Positions 46,781 to 59,842 of a stretch of 64,000 bases of DNA are shown here, piece by piece. This DNA comes from Epiperipatus broadwayi. Its lineage: Eukaryota; Onychophora; Udeonychophora; Euonychophora; Peripatidae. A program made the position numbers and the translations under genes. The stretch is from contig JAQFVV010012395.1 of assembly GCA_028023455.1 (NCBI GenBank), positions 11,158,154 through 11,222,153 of the forward strand, in the 5' to 3' direction. Positions within the stretch are counted from its first letter, which is position 1. Each line of letters begins with the position of its first letter. Under the pieces are notes generated by a model. It was not told the origin of the DNA, did no database searches, and saw only the letters and a program-made list of their open reading frames with translations.

Positions 46781-49216
46781 ATGTATATTTTGGTGGATGA
46801 AACAAAAAATATATTTCTTTTATCTATCAAAGGTTAGATCTGAAACATTTTAGGATCAGTTATTTTGGAAAGTGCATTTTTTGGAATAGGTTGCAAATAT
46901 TGCTTTCTTAGCATTTGCATAATCTGCTGATGATTAACATCTGTGTTTCAAAGAACCACACTATTCAATAATATGAGAAATATTACTGGTATTTTCAAAT
47001 TCACTACTCTGTTTATATTTTATATATTCCTCTTTTTGATTTTTAGAAGAGAAATTGCTTATAGAAAATTTATTTTAAATGTAAGTAAATTACACGACTA
47101 ATTAAAAAATACATTATGTATGACAAGCCTCAGATCATTATTCCCTTTCAATATACTCGAGCAACTATCTCAACAACTGAATAATTAGATTATAAGAAAT
47201 GTACTTCTTTTGATGCTTTGGCCAAATGGTTTTTTTAATAGTCTCAATAGCTGAATTTAGTTTTTCTTTTATTGGAATCACATTTAACAGATTCAGAAAC
47301 ATTCTTGGCCACATTTCTTATCTGCTTCAGAAATGAAATTTGATAGCTTTTGTTGTTTTAGTCTGATACAAACCAGGACACATATAATTACTATTACTTT
47401 TAAATCTGTGCTTATAGTGACAGAATTAAAGATATAATATAATCAGTATGATTAATAGATTAAAATCCTCCCATTTTTACTCAAGAATTTAAGTGATAAA
47501 TCATTATTGAAAACAAACAGGTTTAGTGTCATCTGTTTACTGCTTATGGTTCTTTGAAAAGTTACAGTGATGATTCATTATCAATAGACTGTTTTGAGAT
47601 ATCAAATTGAAGGTTTGTTCAAATATTTGATTGATGAAAAAGTTGTGTTGCATATTTTAAATTATTCATTGAGCTTTATGAAAATGGACTAAGTAAAATA
47701 AGTTATTAAAATGGCTGACATATGTCTATCAAAGGAAATTAACTAGATTATTCATGAAGATTAGATTAGATGTGCAATGCTTGAGTGCAGATTACTATAC
47801 TTTCTAACTTTTTTTTCCGTTCAAGAAAAATGACTTATTGACAATTATAAGTGCCCAGTCCTTCAGTTCTATTAATGACTTGTATCATTCAAAACAGTTA
47901 AATTTTCAAACTCATACTATTTCTTATTTGATCTTGATTGTTTTTTCCCAATCCTTGGAACACACATAAAGTCTGCAAATGTTTCTATTGTACTATATAC
48001 AATATATATATATACACAACAGTAAGGACATTAAGTAGTGGTAGTTAATCTATCAAGTCATAACTGAGGATTCAAACTTATGTGGAATATGGAAAATGGT
48101 TGGAGATTTTCGTGTCAACTTAGGATTTCATTTCATCTAGCAGATACAAATCAATTAATATACTTATCCAATTATTTGATAAATAATTGACTAATTATTC
48201 TTAGTGGACAGTTAAACAAAAAAAGAAAAGCTATAAAAGCATTTTTCAATCAATAATTAGTTAGTTGACAGGCTGGGGAGGTCTGAACTCAGAATAGTGG
48301 GATATTTTAAATTGTTTTACCACTGTAGTTATGCAAGCAATTTGTTTAGATTCAATATCTTAGAAATTTAAAATGAGTAGAAAGTGGCTCAGTGGATTCA
48401 TTGCAGACGTGAGCTTTCTACTAATCGTAGAATGTTTTTGCTCTGCTATTTAGTGTTTATTTGTTAGTCTTTGGGTTGGTTTTAGGATAATGAGAAATGT
48501 CTATTGCTTTTTTTTGTTTTCTTGTGTCCTAGAAAATATAATTGCATTTAAATTAAAAGTAAGTTTATTGTTTTGTAAATTATTTTCTTTTTTTAGACTT
48601 AATTTTTGCAACATTCAAATTTCATTAAATAATGTCAACATTTGGATTGTTCAACAAACTTCTCAAAGACCTAATCAGAAAAAATTACACATTGTGTATT
48701 ATTACTACAGTATTAACTATTTTTATATACATTTAATTCTACTATTTTTACATATTTAAATATAATATATATACATACATTATCTAATGTGTTTTTTGTT
48801 AATAGTTCATTCCCTTTGGTTTGTCATCTCTTATGATTATATGATGCAATAATTTATTTAAGTTGCAGTATAAATCATTTCAAGATATTCTGAAAATGCT
48901 CATTGAACTGTATAGAATGATGCTAATGTTATTCATCAAAACCCTTAGATCATTAGCATTCACTGATGTTTACTAAGATTTTTTTCTTTTCTTGGTGACT
49001 ATAATTCTAAACTCTGTTCATTTTGGGAGATCTATTCTTTTAGTAGATGTTATCTTGCATTGTAATTCTTCAAATTGTAGAGCAAGAATTAAAATTGAAA
49101 CTTGCATCCAGATAATCTACTAATCCATGAGTTGATTCTTATATTCGATATGTTTTCGTCAGTATGTATGTTTTCTTCACAATATTATATTGTATATATA
49201 TGTTTTTAATTTTTAG
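46781..49216. other. Intronic sequence up to the OTUD5 exon 2 acceptor
   Basis: AT-rich. A TATAGTGACAGAATTAAAG block near 47412-47430 resembles blocks at 4.2 and 4.8 kb. The last bases are a T-rich tract ending AATTTTTAG, the splice acceptor of exon 2. Confidence 0.5.
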
Positions 49217-49310
49217 GCTGAAAGATTATTTGAGCAAACACTAAAAGAAAAAAAAGGTTTAACTATAAAGAAAATGGGAGAAGATGGAGCATGTTTGTTT
49301 AGAGCAGTTG
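49217..49310 (+). CDS. OTUD5: OTUD5 (DUBA) deubiquitinase, exon 2 (start of OTU domain)
   Basis: 94 nt encoding residues 165-195 plus one base. The stretch reads AERLFEQTLKEKKGLTIKK, then MGEDGACLFRAV. It matches human OTUD5 from the EHWFEKALRDKKGF helix to the catalytic loop. Asp187 and Cys190 of this reading correspond to the human catalytic Asp221 and Cys224, with the same spacing, so the nucleophile is intact. The exon ends in phase 1 at a strong donor (G|GTAAGT); the split codon can give the Ala that follows FRAV in human OTUD5. The next exon, expected to encode the DQVYG-type segment and later the catalytic His, is not found by position 64000. Confidence 0.95.
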
Positions 49311-52300
49311 GTAAGTTCTTTAATAAATATAACTATTTTTTCCATTTAATGATTCTTTTAGAACACGCTGCATGTTATATGAAAATGTAACTTTGCAATT
49401 ATTCAAATTATGTATTTACAAAATAAATGGCACTAAATGCTAAGAAGAAAGTAACAACATAATTTTATCATTAGCAAATGTGTAATTAATGAAACTTGCT
49501 TTGGAATAACAGTGAAACTAATTTTGATTACGCTGTAAACAGTATATGTAATTCTATAATGTAATTAAATGTTCCTTAAAAATAATATTTTATAAATACT
49601 GGGACTTACAGTAAAAAATTATGCAAATCTTGTATTATTCTCCATATGCTATTAATAGATATTAGCAAGCATTATATTCATATGCCTAGGACAAACCATA
49701 GCTTTGGTTTAATATTCAAAAAACTTTGATGCTTTATCAGTGAGTAACTTCTGATTTAGGATAGTTATAAGCTTGAAAATGTGCATCATTTTAATTATCT
49801 TGGTAGCTTTTAAGTAAAATGATGAACTTGGGTAGTTGAGATGCATCACAAATTCCAATCTGCTACTGTATTTTACAAATTAAAAGATGGATTATTTATC
49901 TTGATGACAGTTACTTCAACAAAATTTGTTGTACATCAGGCTACTATTTTGCCAGAAATTATTTTATGGAAGTGACATCTCTATCTTCTAGCATTAAGAT
50001 ATTAGAAAACTTTCACTTAAGAGTAGTTTATAATACTGTAAAATTATGATGACAAGATTATAAACTCATTATACATGCTTATCAACTTACTGAATATGAT
50101 ATGAATTTACAATTATAGGCGTATCTTTATTGGATCAAGCATGATGCGCAAATAAATAGTAACTGACTTTCTAAAATAGTATTTTATGTTGTATTGGAAT
50201 CAAGTTTTAATGGGAGAGGTAAACTTGTTACATTACAAAGATTGTGTGAAAGTCACTTTAAGAATATACTGTATTGATTATTTTTATTGAATGGATATTG
50301 CTAATGACTATACAATGAGGAATTACAAATAGGAAATATGAAATTTTTCAGAAAGAAAAGTTAAAAGAGAGCATACAGTAGATAATATGTTGATTTGTAT
50401 GTATAACTTTACTTATTGGCTTTCTAGAATTAAAATGGCCATATTTCACTTATTTAGTGATTAAGAAGGGCAGTTATTTATAATTATTATATGTTGTAAT
50501 TTTATTCTTTTTTTCTGTAATCACACTAAATTTATATTCACTATTTTGAAAATATCCAGTTGATTGCCATGGTGCTCTTTAAAAAATAGTAGCCATTAGC
50601 AGATTGATATTGTTTGTGTGCACAATACTATGGTCTTTTTATTTATTTTAATAATAATAATAAAACACATACAAAAAAGATTGTAAAATACTATAGTAAT
50701 GTATATATATTATCAAGTTACAATGTGATATGTATTGTATTTATTTTTTTGCGATTGTAATTACCACAATTACTATGTCAATTAAAATATTATGATTTCA
50801 GTGATTAATATATGCAATGTTTCTTTCTATACATAAAAAAATTGAATTATGTATACTAAAAATAAATTACAATATGTCCACTGTATTAGTTAAATTATGT
50901 CTTATTATTTATTTTTTATTTGAGCTGAATTCATAACTATAACGTCATTTACATTATGGTTTTGCATTTGGTCATAGTTTAATTCACATTAAAATAAAAA
51001 CAAAATTATAAGTTTTATTCCGTACTTGTAAAAAATATTAGTCATATAAACTGCACTGAAAAGTAGTTAGAAAATATTCATTACACTAGTTAAAATATGT
51101 TTTAGTGTCTTAATTTTTATTTAATATAGCTATGTTTATAATTACAATAAAATATCATCATTCAAATTATTGTTTTTATATATTAAAAAAATATTGCACT
51201 TCAAAAAAAAAAAAAAGTTACATTCAGTATCTAATTGCAAACTACATCAAAAATAAATAGAAAAATTATCATTTAATTAAATAAAATATGTTTTATTATG
51301 TGTCCTATATACTTTCATTTGCTGTGATTTTAATTAGAGCAGAATCTAAAGCAACATAACTTCCACACAACAATAAACTATATTTAAACACAGGTTAGTA
51401 TTCATGGTTTTAACAATATGCTTATTTTAACATTTATTATATTTTTTAGAAAGATGTTCAAAATTTATTGTATATTTTGAATCTGATAATGAATTAAAAT
51501 TTTGTATCATACCATTTATTTTTGATATATGATCAATTTTAAAAAACACTAAGATTGCAATTATAGTAAAGATGAGTTGTGCTTTGTGATCTTTACACTG
51601 TATTAATAATATTTTTTAAAATTAAGGAGGAGAAGAGATTTTAAAAATTGTTTTGAATAGTAAATGCCAAAAAAAAAAAAAAAAAATACTGATTTTTTTA
51701 AAAGATTAATAATGAAAAACAAATAAAAAGAATTATAATTTTTTTTTCCTCTAATTTAAATTCATCATCTAATCTTTTGAATTTCAGTATATTTAGTAAT
51801 GAACGTTTTTAATTTTTTCATTTAGAAAATAATATTTTTTATAAGCCATGCAAAAAGTGTTTTAGCTTATATTTATTTGGGTTATTGTTTAATTATTTTT
51901 TCAATAGTTTTTTAAAAAATATTTAAATTTCTTTCAAAAATGATCTCACTAAAACAATACAATGAAAATAACATTTAATCTTAGAAATCATTCATAAATA
52001 TTTATAAATTTTTCCAATAATTTTTTGATAGAAATATATACACATTTACATCTGCATTTTACAAATTTGCATAAATACAATATGTGAACCTTGCTTTACT
52101 ACTTTTATTTCATAATTTATCATGTATGAATAAAATTATGGAAAACATGTTTTAATACAAATGATTACTTATTTAATAACTAACTACAAAGACAATACAT
52201 CTGTTAGTTATAATTGATAGTTCTAGGTAGAGAATTTTTCTTCTACTGTAAGACTTCTTTTATCATCAAAGGCTAAGATATTTATCAAAATTCTCATTTT

Positions 52301-55300
52301 ATGTCATTAATTATAGAATACACTTTTTGAAAAGTATCATTGATAACATTAATAAATGGAAATATGTCATTGTCGGATGTTGCTTTTATTCCTATTTGTA
52401 TTGGGAAGTGGCATTGTGGGATTTTAATAATCCAGTTATTCAACTAGAATTTGTAATGTTAGTAGATTTAATTAATTTATTATAGTCTGTACTTTAACCA
52501 TACGGATTTAATTAATATTTATATAAATGTTGAACAAATATTAATTACTTGTTCAAATATTTATTTTTTCCCCAAACTTCTATCAGATTTTTTATAACAT
52601 AAAATTTTATGCATCTATTATATTGCATAATACTTAATTTTTTTATGAGAAGTTTATATTCTTTTTGTCAATGAATTTTTAATCTTGCAAAAGTTGTCTT
52701 GATTTCTTAATAGAATGGAATTTATATTTTGACAAGTATGTTTACTGATAAAAAAGATTAACTTCTCTTTACATTTCAGTGAAGTTATTTTTAAAATTTA
52801 GCTATCAATTTGTAAACAACTTAGACCAAAAGTTAAACATTAAGCAAATAACTTGCAAAATCATATTATAAAAAGTGTTTATTGCTATTAGTTTATATAT
52901 ATAGTATAAAATATATTTCTAATATCCCTAATTATTAAGACCCTCTTTTCTTTCATTATTTTATTCTTAATTTCTTCTATCTTTTTATCCCTCAAAAAAA
53001 ATAATAACTTTTTTTTTTTTTTGCTTTCAATCTTTTTTTTTTTTCATTAGAATATATATACATTTATGCCACAGTTTGTCACATGTTCTCAGTTTTCACT
53101 AAAACATGCTACATTCTAATATTAAATTTTTAGCATTTTTAAATCAACATCTGCATAAATCATCTAACAAATTTAAATCTTTTTTTTTCCATTTTTAGGA
53201 TGTTTTTTTTATCTTTGTTCAACTTCTTGCGCTGTCTTCAACAATAATTCATACCTTTACTATTATATCATAAATATAATATTAGTGAGTTTTTTTTCAA
53301 CATATGATTTTAATTTTCATAACATTTTACTTAGCAAATTTTTGATTCCTTAACGCATTGCATGACTCATAATATTAATTTAAAGACTATTTTAAATGTA
53401 TTTACCATCTTATTCTTTTTGCATATTTTAATATCTGCTTTAATCTATTTGTCAATATTCTTGCTTTAACATAATTAAAAATTAATCTAGAAATCCGTCT
53501 ACCCTTCATAAACTGGAATTTTTCAAATATTTTAAATTTATTTTTGATTTTCCTCATCTGAAAAACAATCACATTTTACGTAGTATAGCTTTGTCCATTA
53601 ACCACTTATTGCACCTGAATCCATATATTCTGTTGTTTTTTTAAAAAATCTTATCCAGAGGTCAATAATTCATACTGCATTATTTGCATAAATGAGATTA
53701 CATAAAGCTACTCTATCATAAGATTCTATTTATGTCATATAATAAGTAGATAATGCTTCTGTTAAAAAAAAATATTCATTGTATTATATCATTTTATTAT
53801 TAATTTTCAGTCACACAAGTATATTTCTCCACTACTATACAAAATTTTCAATTATTCTCATTACTTATTTTTATTATCTTTGATTTTTTTTTTTTTTTTA
53901 CCAAACTTAAGTAATATAATTATATCTTCATTCTTTTTTTTTTCTTAGCAAAGATAATATATCATCTGCAAAAAAATATATATGCCTAGGGTTTTTTATA
54001 TTCTATGTTTAATCTTGATAATTTGTTTTTTAAGTTAATTTGAAAATAAAACCTACAATGTAAATTATAAAAGGTAATTCTGTCATATTTATCTCCCATA
54101 TTATTCTGCTTCAATAGTTTTCTCAACATTTTTACAATATGGCCCCCTTATTTTTATAATATTTTCATAGATTCTTGTTTAATCATTATAATAATATGAA
54201 ATTATTTTCCTTTTCAAATGCATTAGGCATATTAATAATTGAATGGTTTATTGTTCGGAAGTTTATAAGAAGTTCAGATAATAAAGTGGCATAGTTGGGG
54301 CCATGATCTTGAGCTCCACCATTGTACCATTACATTAAATAACATAGGCTGTTATTCATCTGTTTAAGCCATTCTTAACCTTATGGAAACACCAAAGATA
54401 TACTCAGGGATATTTTCGTGAAAGAGAGCACTAAGACTTCAAGGAAGACCTTAATGTGCTGAATACAAAATGATTTCTAATTTTGTTTGTTTTCAATGGA
54501 GACAATAGATTAGAAAACCCAAGTCTTACATAAATAAATTAGGATTTTGTACTTCTTTTATCTTTTTATTCTTTTCATTCAGCCTTTTTAAAATCTATTT
54601 ATCTGTAAAAGCTCATAATATTTTTTAATTCTATACGATTTCCCTAAGAGCATTTGTGGTTTTTGGAGATCCACAAACCACCCTCCAAAATTATGCTATC
54701 TCATTTTTCTTGATGGTAATTAAAAATTTTAAACTGATAGCAGATTATTTTGTTATCCAAATTATTTTGTGATATCTATTGTTTAGAACTTCAGTCATTG
54801 TTTTCCAAAAATTTGTCCTTAGCACTCTGTATAACTATTTTTTGTGTGTGATTCCTGTCATTCTGTAATCCATGTATTGTTTTATCATAATTGTCTTTTT
54901 TCATTTACCTTCATTTTTTTCTGCATTAATAATAATAAATATCATTGGTGTCTCAATAATTGCTTAGCTTCTTGAATTTTTCACTTGTCTACAATCCTTA
55001 ATCTCTGTTCTATTTAAATCCAGTTTTTAAAGGTTATTAACCCCCCCCACCATGTATTTTACATCTTATATAATAATATATTTTTTTAATAAGCTTTATT
55101 GTTCCTCTTTCACATACATAATTGAAGATTTATAACAATATTTAGTTTCATTCTCAACTCTGTTCTCATTTTTTTAGAAGTGATTGAACCAATCATCATT
55201 TAAATTGTCTTTGTTGAATCTCTCTGTGATTGTCTGACTAAGCTTTTTTGTATTTTTGTACTTGTTTTTTCATTTGTCTTTATTTAATAAGTCTTTTAAT

Positions 55301-56278
55301 CATTTTAATGGAATCTGATGACTGTGATAAAAGATGAAGAATGCTGACAAAACTATCATCAGCAGTCACTAGTAAATGAATAGATCAACCTAACTGCAGA
55401 GAGAGAAAGAAAATGGGGGTAAAGAGATAGAAAATAAAAAATTACAAAACAGAAAAAAATATGAAGATTAATGTTAGAATTTCGATGTTTTAATTAAAGG
55501 ATGGAAATGTGGTTACACAAACACACAATCTTACTATCACATTTACTACAGAAATGAGCAATGACATGAGAGGTTGCGATAACTTAAAATGGTTAAAGAA
55601 AATGGAGAATGAATGAGAGAAAGAGTAATGTTCAAGTAAGTTATGAAAATTAATACTAATTATTTGTGAATTATGTTAAATTGAAAACTTTCATTCATAC
55701 AGTTAATTTAAAAAAAAAATTAAATCAAACATTTGTTGCCAAACTGAAATAATTTTATAAATATTTTTATGGCTTACATGCCACGTGTGCTAGAAAGATT
55801 TACTCATTTCATATTTGATATTAAAAAAGCTGCCTATGAGAATCTATTCAAAGGAGCTAATCTCTATAGAGAAAACAATAATTCTGAGTAAATATTGGTT
55901 GATTACATAATAAATAAATATTTTTAATAACAAGTTAATTAAATAATATAAATATGAATAAATTCTGTGTAAGTATTTGTTTCATTTACTTTATTAATTT
56001 TTTTTAGTTTTTTTTAAAATAATGATTGATATAAAAATGTAGACAATTTGTAAATAATTTTAATTTTCTATTTGGACTGTGTAGTTTTAGTTGTGGAATA
56101 ACAATGATCAATTCTCATTTGAGTAATGTAAATGAAATAAAAAAAGTTTGGTTCAGTCAGTTGCATGGAACTAAATACTTGCCACTAAAAGTGCTTGGAT
56201 GTCATATGATCTTGCAAGCAATTAACATAATTATTTTCCATTTCAACCTAACCTCAGTTATTCTTCCCAACCCCCCCC

Positions 56279-56311
<33 letters not shown>

Positions 56312-57509
56312 TTTTATTCTTTTCTTCTTACTTTTTTTTTTTTTTTTTGAACTATTAAACTTATTTTTCTAATACATAGGTATATTTCTTTTAATATTAG
56401 ATTATTTCTATCAAAAACACTCCAAGTTTAGTTCTATGATTTATTTTGTCTGTTGACAATCTGACAGTATTTTTTTTACTATTAGCTTTCTGAATATCAT
56501 GCACTTTTTTTAATGACTTTTTTATCATCTCATAAGTGAAGTTCACAATTTAATAGAAGTGGAGTCTCTAACTTTTCCCAGTATTAACCTGTGGTATATC
56601 TTGATTGCTGTCAAAATAATGCAACAAAAAATTTCCTGTGTATTAACAACAACATTTGGATATCTTTAATTAAAAGTCTTTGGTTTTCTTTTTATTGTAT
56701 CCCAGGTGGCTTCTTTTTAAATGAAGTTGGAAGTTTCTATACAGCTTATTTACTTCCTATTCTTCATTTCTTTCTGTCCACCTATCCTATTTTAGTAAAA
56801 GTTGTTTCAATAGTTCTATTATCCTATTCTCATGCTCCCCAATTTTGTTATAAAGATCTAAACAAAAAGATCATAAAATATCAAAGCTCTTTATCATATA
56901 AATTATCCTGATCCTCTTTCAACATTTTCCACTCCAAAAATAAATATTCATTCTTCTTCTATCTCCACATTTACAATCCATATCTTTATTTCATCTTTAT
57001 GATGTTGCAGATAAACTGTCTTCAAGTGAATATTTGTGTAAATAAGAATATTAGTACATTTTTTCATTATTTTGTCTTTTATGTATATAAAAAGTTTGGA
57101 AATGAGTGAATATCTTTATTTACTTATCAATCAGTTTAATATTTCATCAGTATTATTGATTTCCAGTAATGTCTAGTAAATTGTAGGTTGTTTGTTAAGA
57201 CTATATATTGTTTCAGTGTCATATTATCTATGAATTTAATTCTTCCATTAAAAAAGAAAAAAAAAAAAAAAATTAATTTAGCAATTGTAATTTTTTATTT
57301 TGTTCAGTGGATGAGATCTTATGATTTTATTTATTTACTGTTCTAATTCAATCAATATTTAATTTTGATTAATAATCATTATCTATTTGGTTAGACATTG
57401 TTTTGTTTCATTTATTACTAGTTAATAATGAATTTGGTTAAATAGCATTTATCTATGAATGCAGTCTAATAAAAATATACTTATAAATTTAATTAAAATA
57501 TATTTACAT
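49311..57509 (+). other. OTUD5: OTUD5 intron 2, proximal part: AT-rich, nothing recognised
   Basis: Intron 2 starts at 49311 (GTAAGT) and continues past the window end. This first 8.2 kb is very AT-rich, with many poly-T and poly-A runs. Examples are 51670-51687, 53015-53044, and a C-run followed by a T-rich tract at 56272-56350. Loosely repeated TTAAAATATGTTTTA-type blocks near 50885, 51090 and 51285 hint at an ancient tandem array. Open frames of up to 106 codons here are compositional. Confidence 0.55.
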
Positions 57510-57616
57510 AGATGTAAACTTTAAATTAAACATAGCTCAATGTTATGTAAACAAAGGGAGCAAATCACCGGCTATGGCACTCTAAATGTTAAACAAAGAA
57601 TCAAGAATAGAATAAT
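57510..57616 (-). repeat. Dispersed repeat unit, inverted copy A
   Basis: Its reverse complement contains TTCTATTCTTGATTCTTTG, then a TTTAACATTTAGAGTGC block and GGTGATTTGCTCCCTTTG, followed by TTTACATA and TTGAGCTATGTTTAA. The same blocks in the same order occur on the + strand at 59482-59600 and 59748-59842. Confidence 0.85.
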
Positions 57617-59280
57617 AGGGCACACTAACAATGGTATCTCGTTATAGTTTCAATAACAATTTATTATTTCTAATGTATACAGTGATGTGTAACCATACAA
57701 TTGAGGTTTACATTGTTGTTCTTACTATCTTGTTATTTCCATTTGGGTTCTGATGAGTCTATGTTGTGCAATATGGTGTGAACATTAGATCTTTCACATA
57801 TTTGTTATCTGATTGTTAGTTTGGTATATTGTATAATGTCCAAGTATCCTCAAATGTTTTTGACGATACCAGGAGTTGGTCTCTCTTCTGGATTTTAATC
57901 ATTGTTTTGGAAAAAAACCTGTTTTATAGTAGGTTGTGGGTGTTCCATGATTAGTTTACAACGTGTAACCCATATGGCATAGTTCAGAAATATTGAAAAA
58001 CATATTATTGGATAGGTTTTAGTGTTAATACTATCCTTCAGAGATGAGATCAGTTGGAAATCTATCTTGATGTTGAAGAGTATGATTTCTCGGATCACTC
58101 TGAATCCCGTACATTGTGAGAAGAGGTGTTCCGATGTCTCATCGCCGTTCATGCAAATGCTGCAAGTAGGGTCTATGTTGTGACTTCGTTTGTAAAAAAG
58201 GAAGTGATTAGTAGGTAGACCGTTAACGTTGTATTTAATGAGGAAGTCTAGGTATTTGGCCTCTAGACCCCATCTTTTAAAGTAGGATACCAGTTTCTGA
58301 TTATTGTAATAAATAGGATGTAAGATTGGATGGAGGATTGTGTATGCTTGCCATAATGATATTTTAGAATTGAATGTGGAGTCGGTTATTGGGCAGTGCT
58401 GTTTGATAAGACGTGTGTTTCTAGTGATCCATGTTTGTCTGTCTGGTGGGGGTCGGTCAGTAGGTGTTACCTTTTGAAGCAAAGCTTTTTGGAGAATTGT
58501 GTTAAAACCATATGATGCTACCAAGTTGTGTATGACGTTATAGGTTTTTTTGCTAAATCAATGCTTGAATGGAGTGGAGAACCAGACCATTTAGCTTTCT
58601 TGGTCGCTGAGTTCCTTTGAGGCTGATCGCGACCGTTTTACCTCTCCAGAAAAGCCTTGAGCATAAGCTATTTATTTTATTTATGAAGCTTTTGTTGCAT
58701 TTGATAAATGGAAGTATGATATTTTTGGCATCACATTCATGTTAATTAGTGCTACCTTGCCAGGGATGGAAAGGTAGACTTGTGACAAGGAAGTTATGAA
58801 TTTGTTTGTTGTTTCCAGGATGTTATCCTGAATCTCTTTGGTCATTGCTGTGGTAGATTTGAAGATGGAAAACCCAAGACATCTCTGTGGCTTGGCAGAG
58901 AAAAGGGTGTTGATTTTCCTTCCTGAAACAATTTGCCAGGAGGCAGATTTGCTGGGGTTGAATTACAGCCTGTATTTCTCAGTATAGCGGCTTAATATTG
59001 TTTGTAGCAAAGGAATATGTTTTTTTGATAGTAGGATGATCATTACATTGTCCATGTAGGCAAACATGTTGAATTCTCTGTTTAAATTGGGTATAAAGAG
59101 ACCTGGTAGATTTTTTTCTAAATCCATAAGGAGAGGATTTATATATGCGATGAAGCATAGGGCGCTGAGATAAATGAAACATTCGCCTTGCATCCATTGA
59201 TTAAGTTCTTTACTAACTATCATTTTGTATTCTACTAAAATTTGGATCATTCCTTTGTATATATCACTGTGTAATCTCAC
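57617..59280 (-). mobile_element. Non-LTR retrotransposon relic (RT and C-terminal zinc domain)
   Basis: Minus-strand LINE remnant. RT remains at 59280-58966 include ALCFIAYINPLLMDLEKN and FNMFAYMDNVMIIL. The catalytic box reads YMDN at about 59058-59047 where YADD is usual. The RT C-terminal part follows with KPQRCLGFSIF and SIPGKVALINMNVMPKISYF (about 58890-58720), interrupted by stops near 58650-58560. The C-terminal domain is 58524-57895: a 209-codon open stretch with WGLEAKYLDFLIKYNVNGLP and the zinc-binding CSICMNGDETSEHLFSQC (C-x2-C-x7-H-x4-C), typical of the zf-RVT domain after LINE reverse transcriptases. The endonuclease is missing. Inactive. Clade not assigned, but it differs from both other LINEs in the window. 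Confidence 0.85.
57895..58524 (-). pseudogene. LINE C-terminal domain with zf-RVT zinc finger
   Basis: A 209-codon uninterrupted stretch, surprisingly long for a dead element. Residues about 120-137 form the zf-RVT finger (C-x2-C-x7-H-x4-C). The preceding region has conserved aromatic residues (ISLWQAYTILHP, YFKRWGLEAKYLDF). The frame extends a few codons upstream of the first Met without a stop, so that Met is not the true start; it belongs to the same polyprotein as the RT at 59280-58966. Confidence 0.8.
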
Positions 59281-59344
59281 CTAGTTAAATTTTTTTTTTT
59301 TGTATTCACCTATAGGTCAAATAAAACTTATTTTGAAAGAGAGG

Positions 59345-59760
59345 GAAGAATAGAATGAATCCACCTATACTTGGCAGTTCTGATGTTTATATGCATATCT
59401 TTATCAACATTGTTGGTAATTTCCAGTAAAATTAAAATGTAGAATGCTTTTAAATCAGAGCTGTTAAGAATAGGTGGGTTCATTCTATTCTTGATTCTTT
59501 GTTTAACATTTAGAATGCTTTTAAGTCATAGCCTGAGGAAGGGTGATTTGCTCCCTTTGTTTACATATACATTGAGCTATGTTTAACTTAAAGTTTACGT
59601 ATTGTTTAATTATTACAATCAAAATGTTAAAAGTGCGATGCTGTTTCCAGTCTTAATGTGATTCATAAATTAATTTCACTCTAAATTACCAATAATGTTG
59701 ACAAAGATATGCTTGTAAACATCAGAGCTACTAAGAATAGGTAGTTTCATTCTATTCTTG
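59345..59760. repeat. Nested inverted repeat, arms about 75 bp
   Basis: Left arm 59345-59420, including AGAATAGAATGAATCCACCTA and TTATCAACATTGTTGGTAAT. Right arm 59683-59760, the reverse complement with scattered differences (ATTACCAATAATGTTGACAA, TTTCATTCTATTCTTG). Repeat unit copy B lies in the loop, and copy C starts at the right arm's end. Confidence 0.8.
59482..59600 (+). repeat. Dispersed repeat unit, direct copy B
   Basis: Direct-orientation copy of the unit at 57510-57616. Shared blocks are TTCTATTCTTGATTCTTTG, TTTAACATTTAGAATGC, GGTGATTTGCTCCCTTTG and TTGAGCTATGTTTAACTT. It contains GCCTGAGGAAGGGTGATTTG, a style of motif found at Penelope-like ends. Confidence 0.85.
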
Positions 59761-59842
59761 ATTCTTGGTTTAACATTTAGAGTGCTTTTAAAACAGCCTG
59801 GTGGGAGGTGATTTGCTCTCTTTGTTTACATTTACATAGATG
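59748..59842 (+). repeat. Dispersed repeat unit, direct copy C
   Basis: Third copy: TTCTATTCTTGATTCTTGG, TTTAACATTTAGAGTGC and GGTGATTTGCTCTCTTTG, ending TTTACATAGATGCA. Copies B and C are about 266 bp apart. Confidence 0.85.

Larger units (their letters stand above)
2531..49216 (+). other. OTUD5: OTUD5 intron 1 (46.7 kb)
   Basis: Phase-0 intron with donor GAG|GTAATA and acceptor TTTTTAG|GCT. Joining the flanks gives an uninterrupted OTUD5 alignment: the EDEIEE end of exon 1 passes to AERLFEQ of exon 2, where human OTUD5 has its short linker before the EHWFEKAL helix. The intron holds most of the transposable elements in this window, on both strands. No other host exon was recognised inside it. 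Confidence 0.85.

Noticed and set aside
56104-56911. Two plus-strand open frames (84 and 106 codons)
   Set aside because: The first is driven by a long C/T homopolymer. The second is hydrophobic T-rich sequence with no family resemblance.
57750-57790. CTGATGAGTC resembling a hammerhead ribozyme core
   Set aside because: The second conserved element (GAAA) with suitable stems was not found at the right distance.
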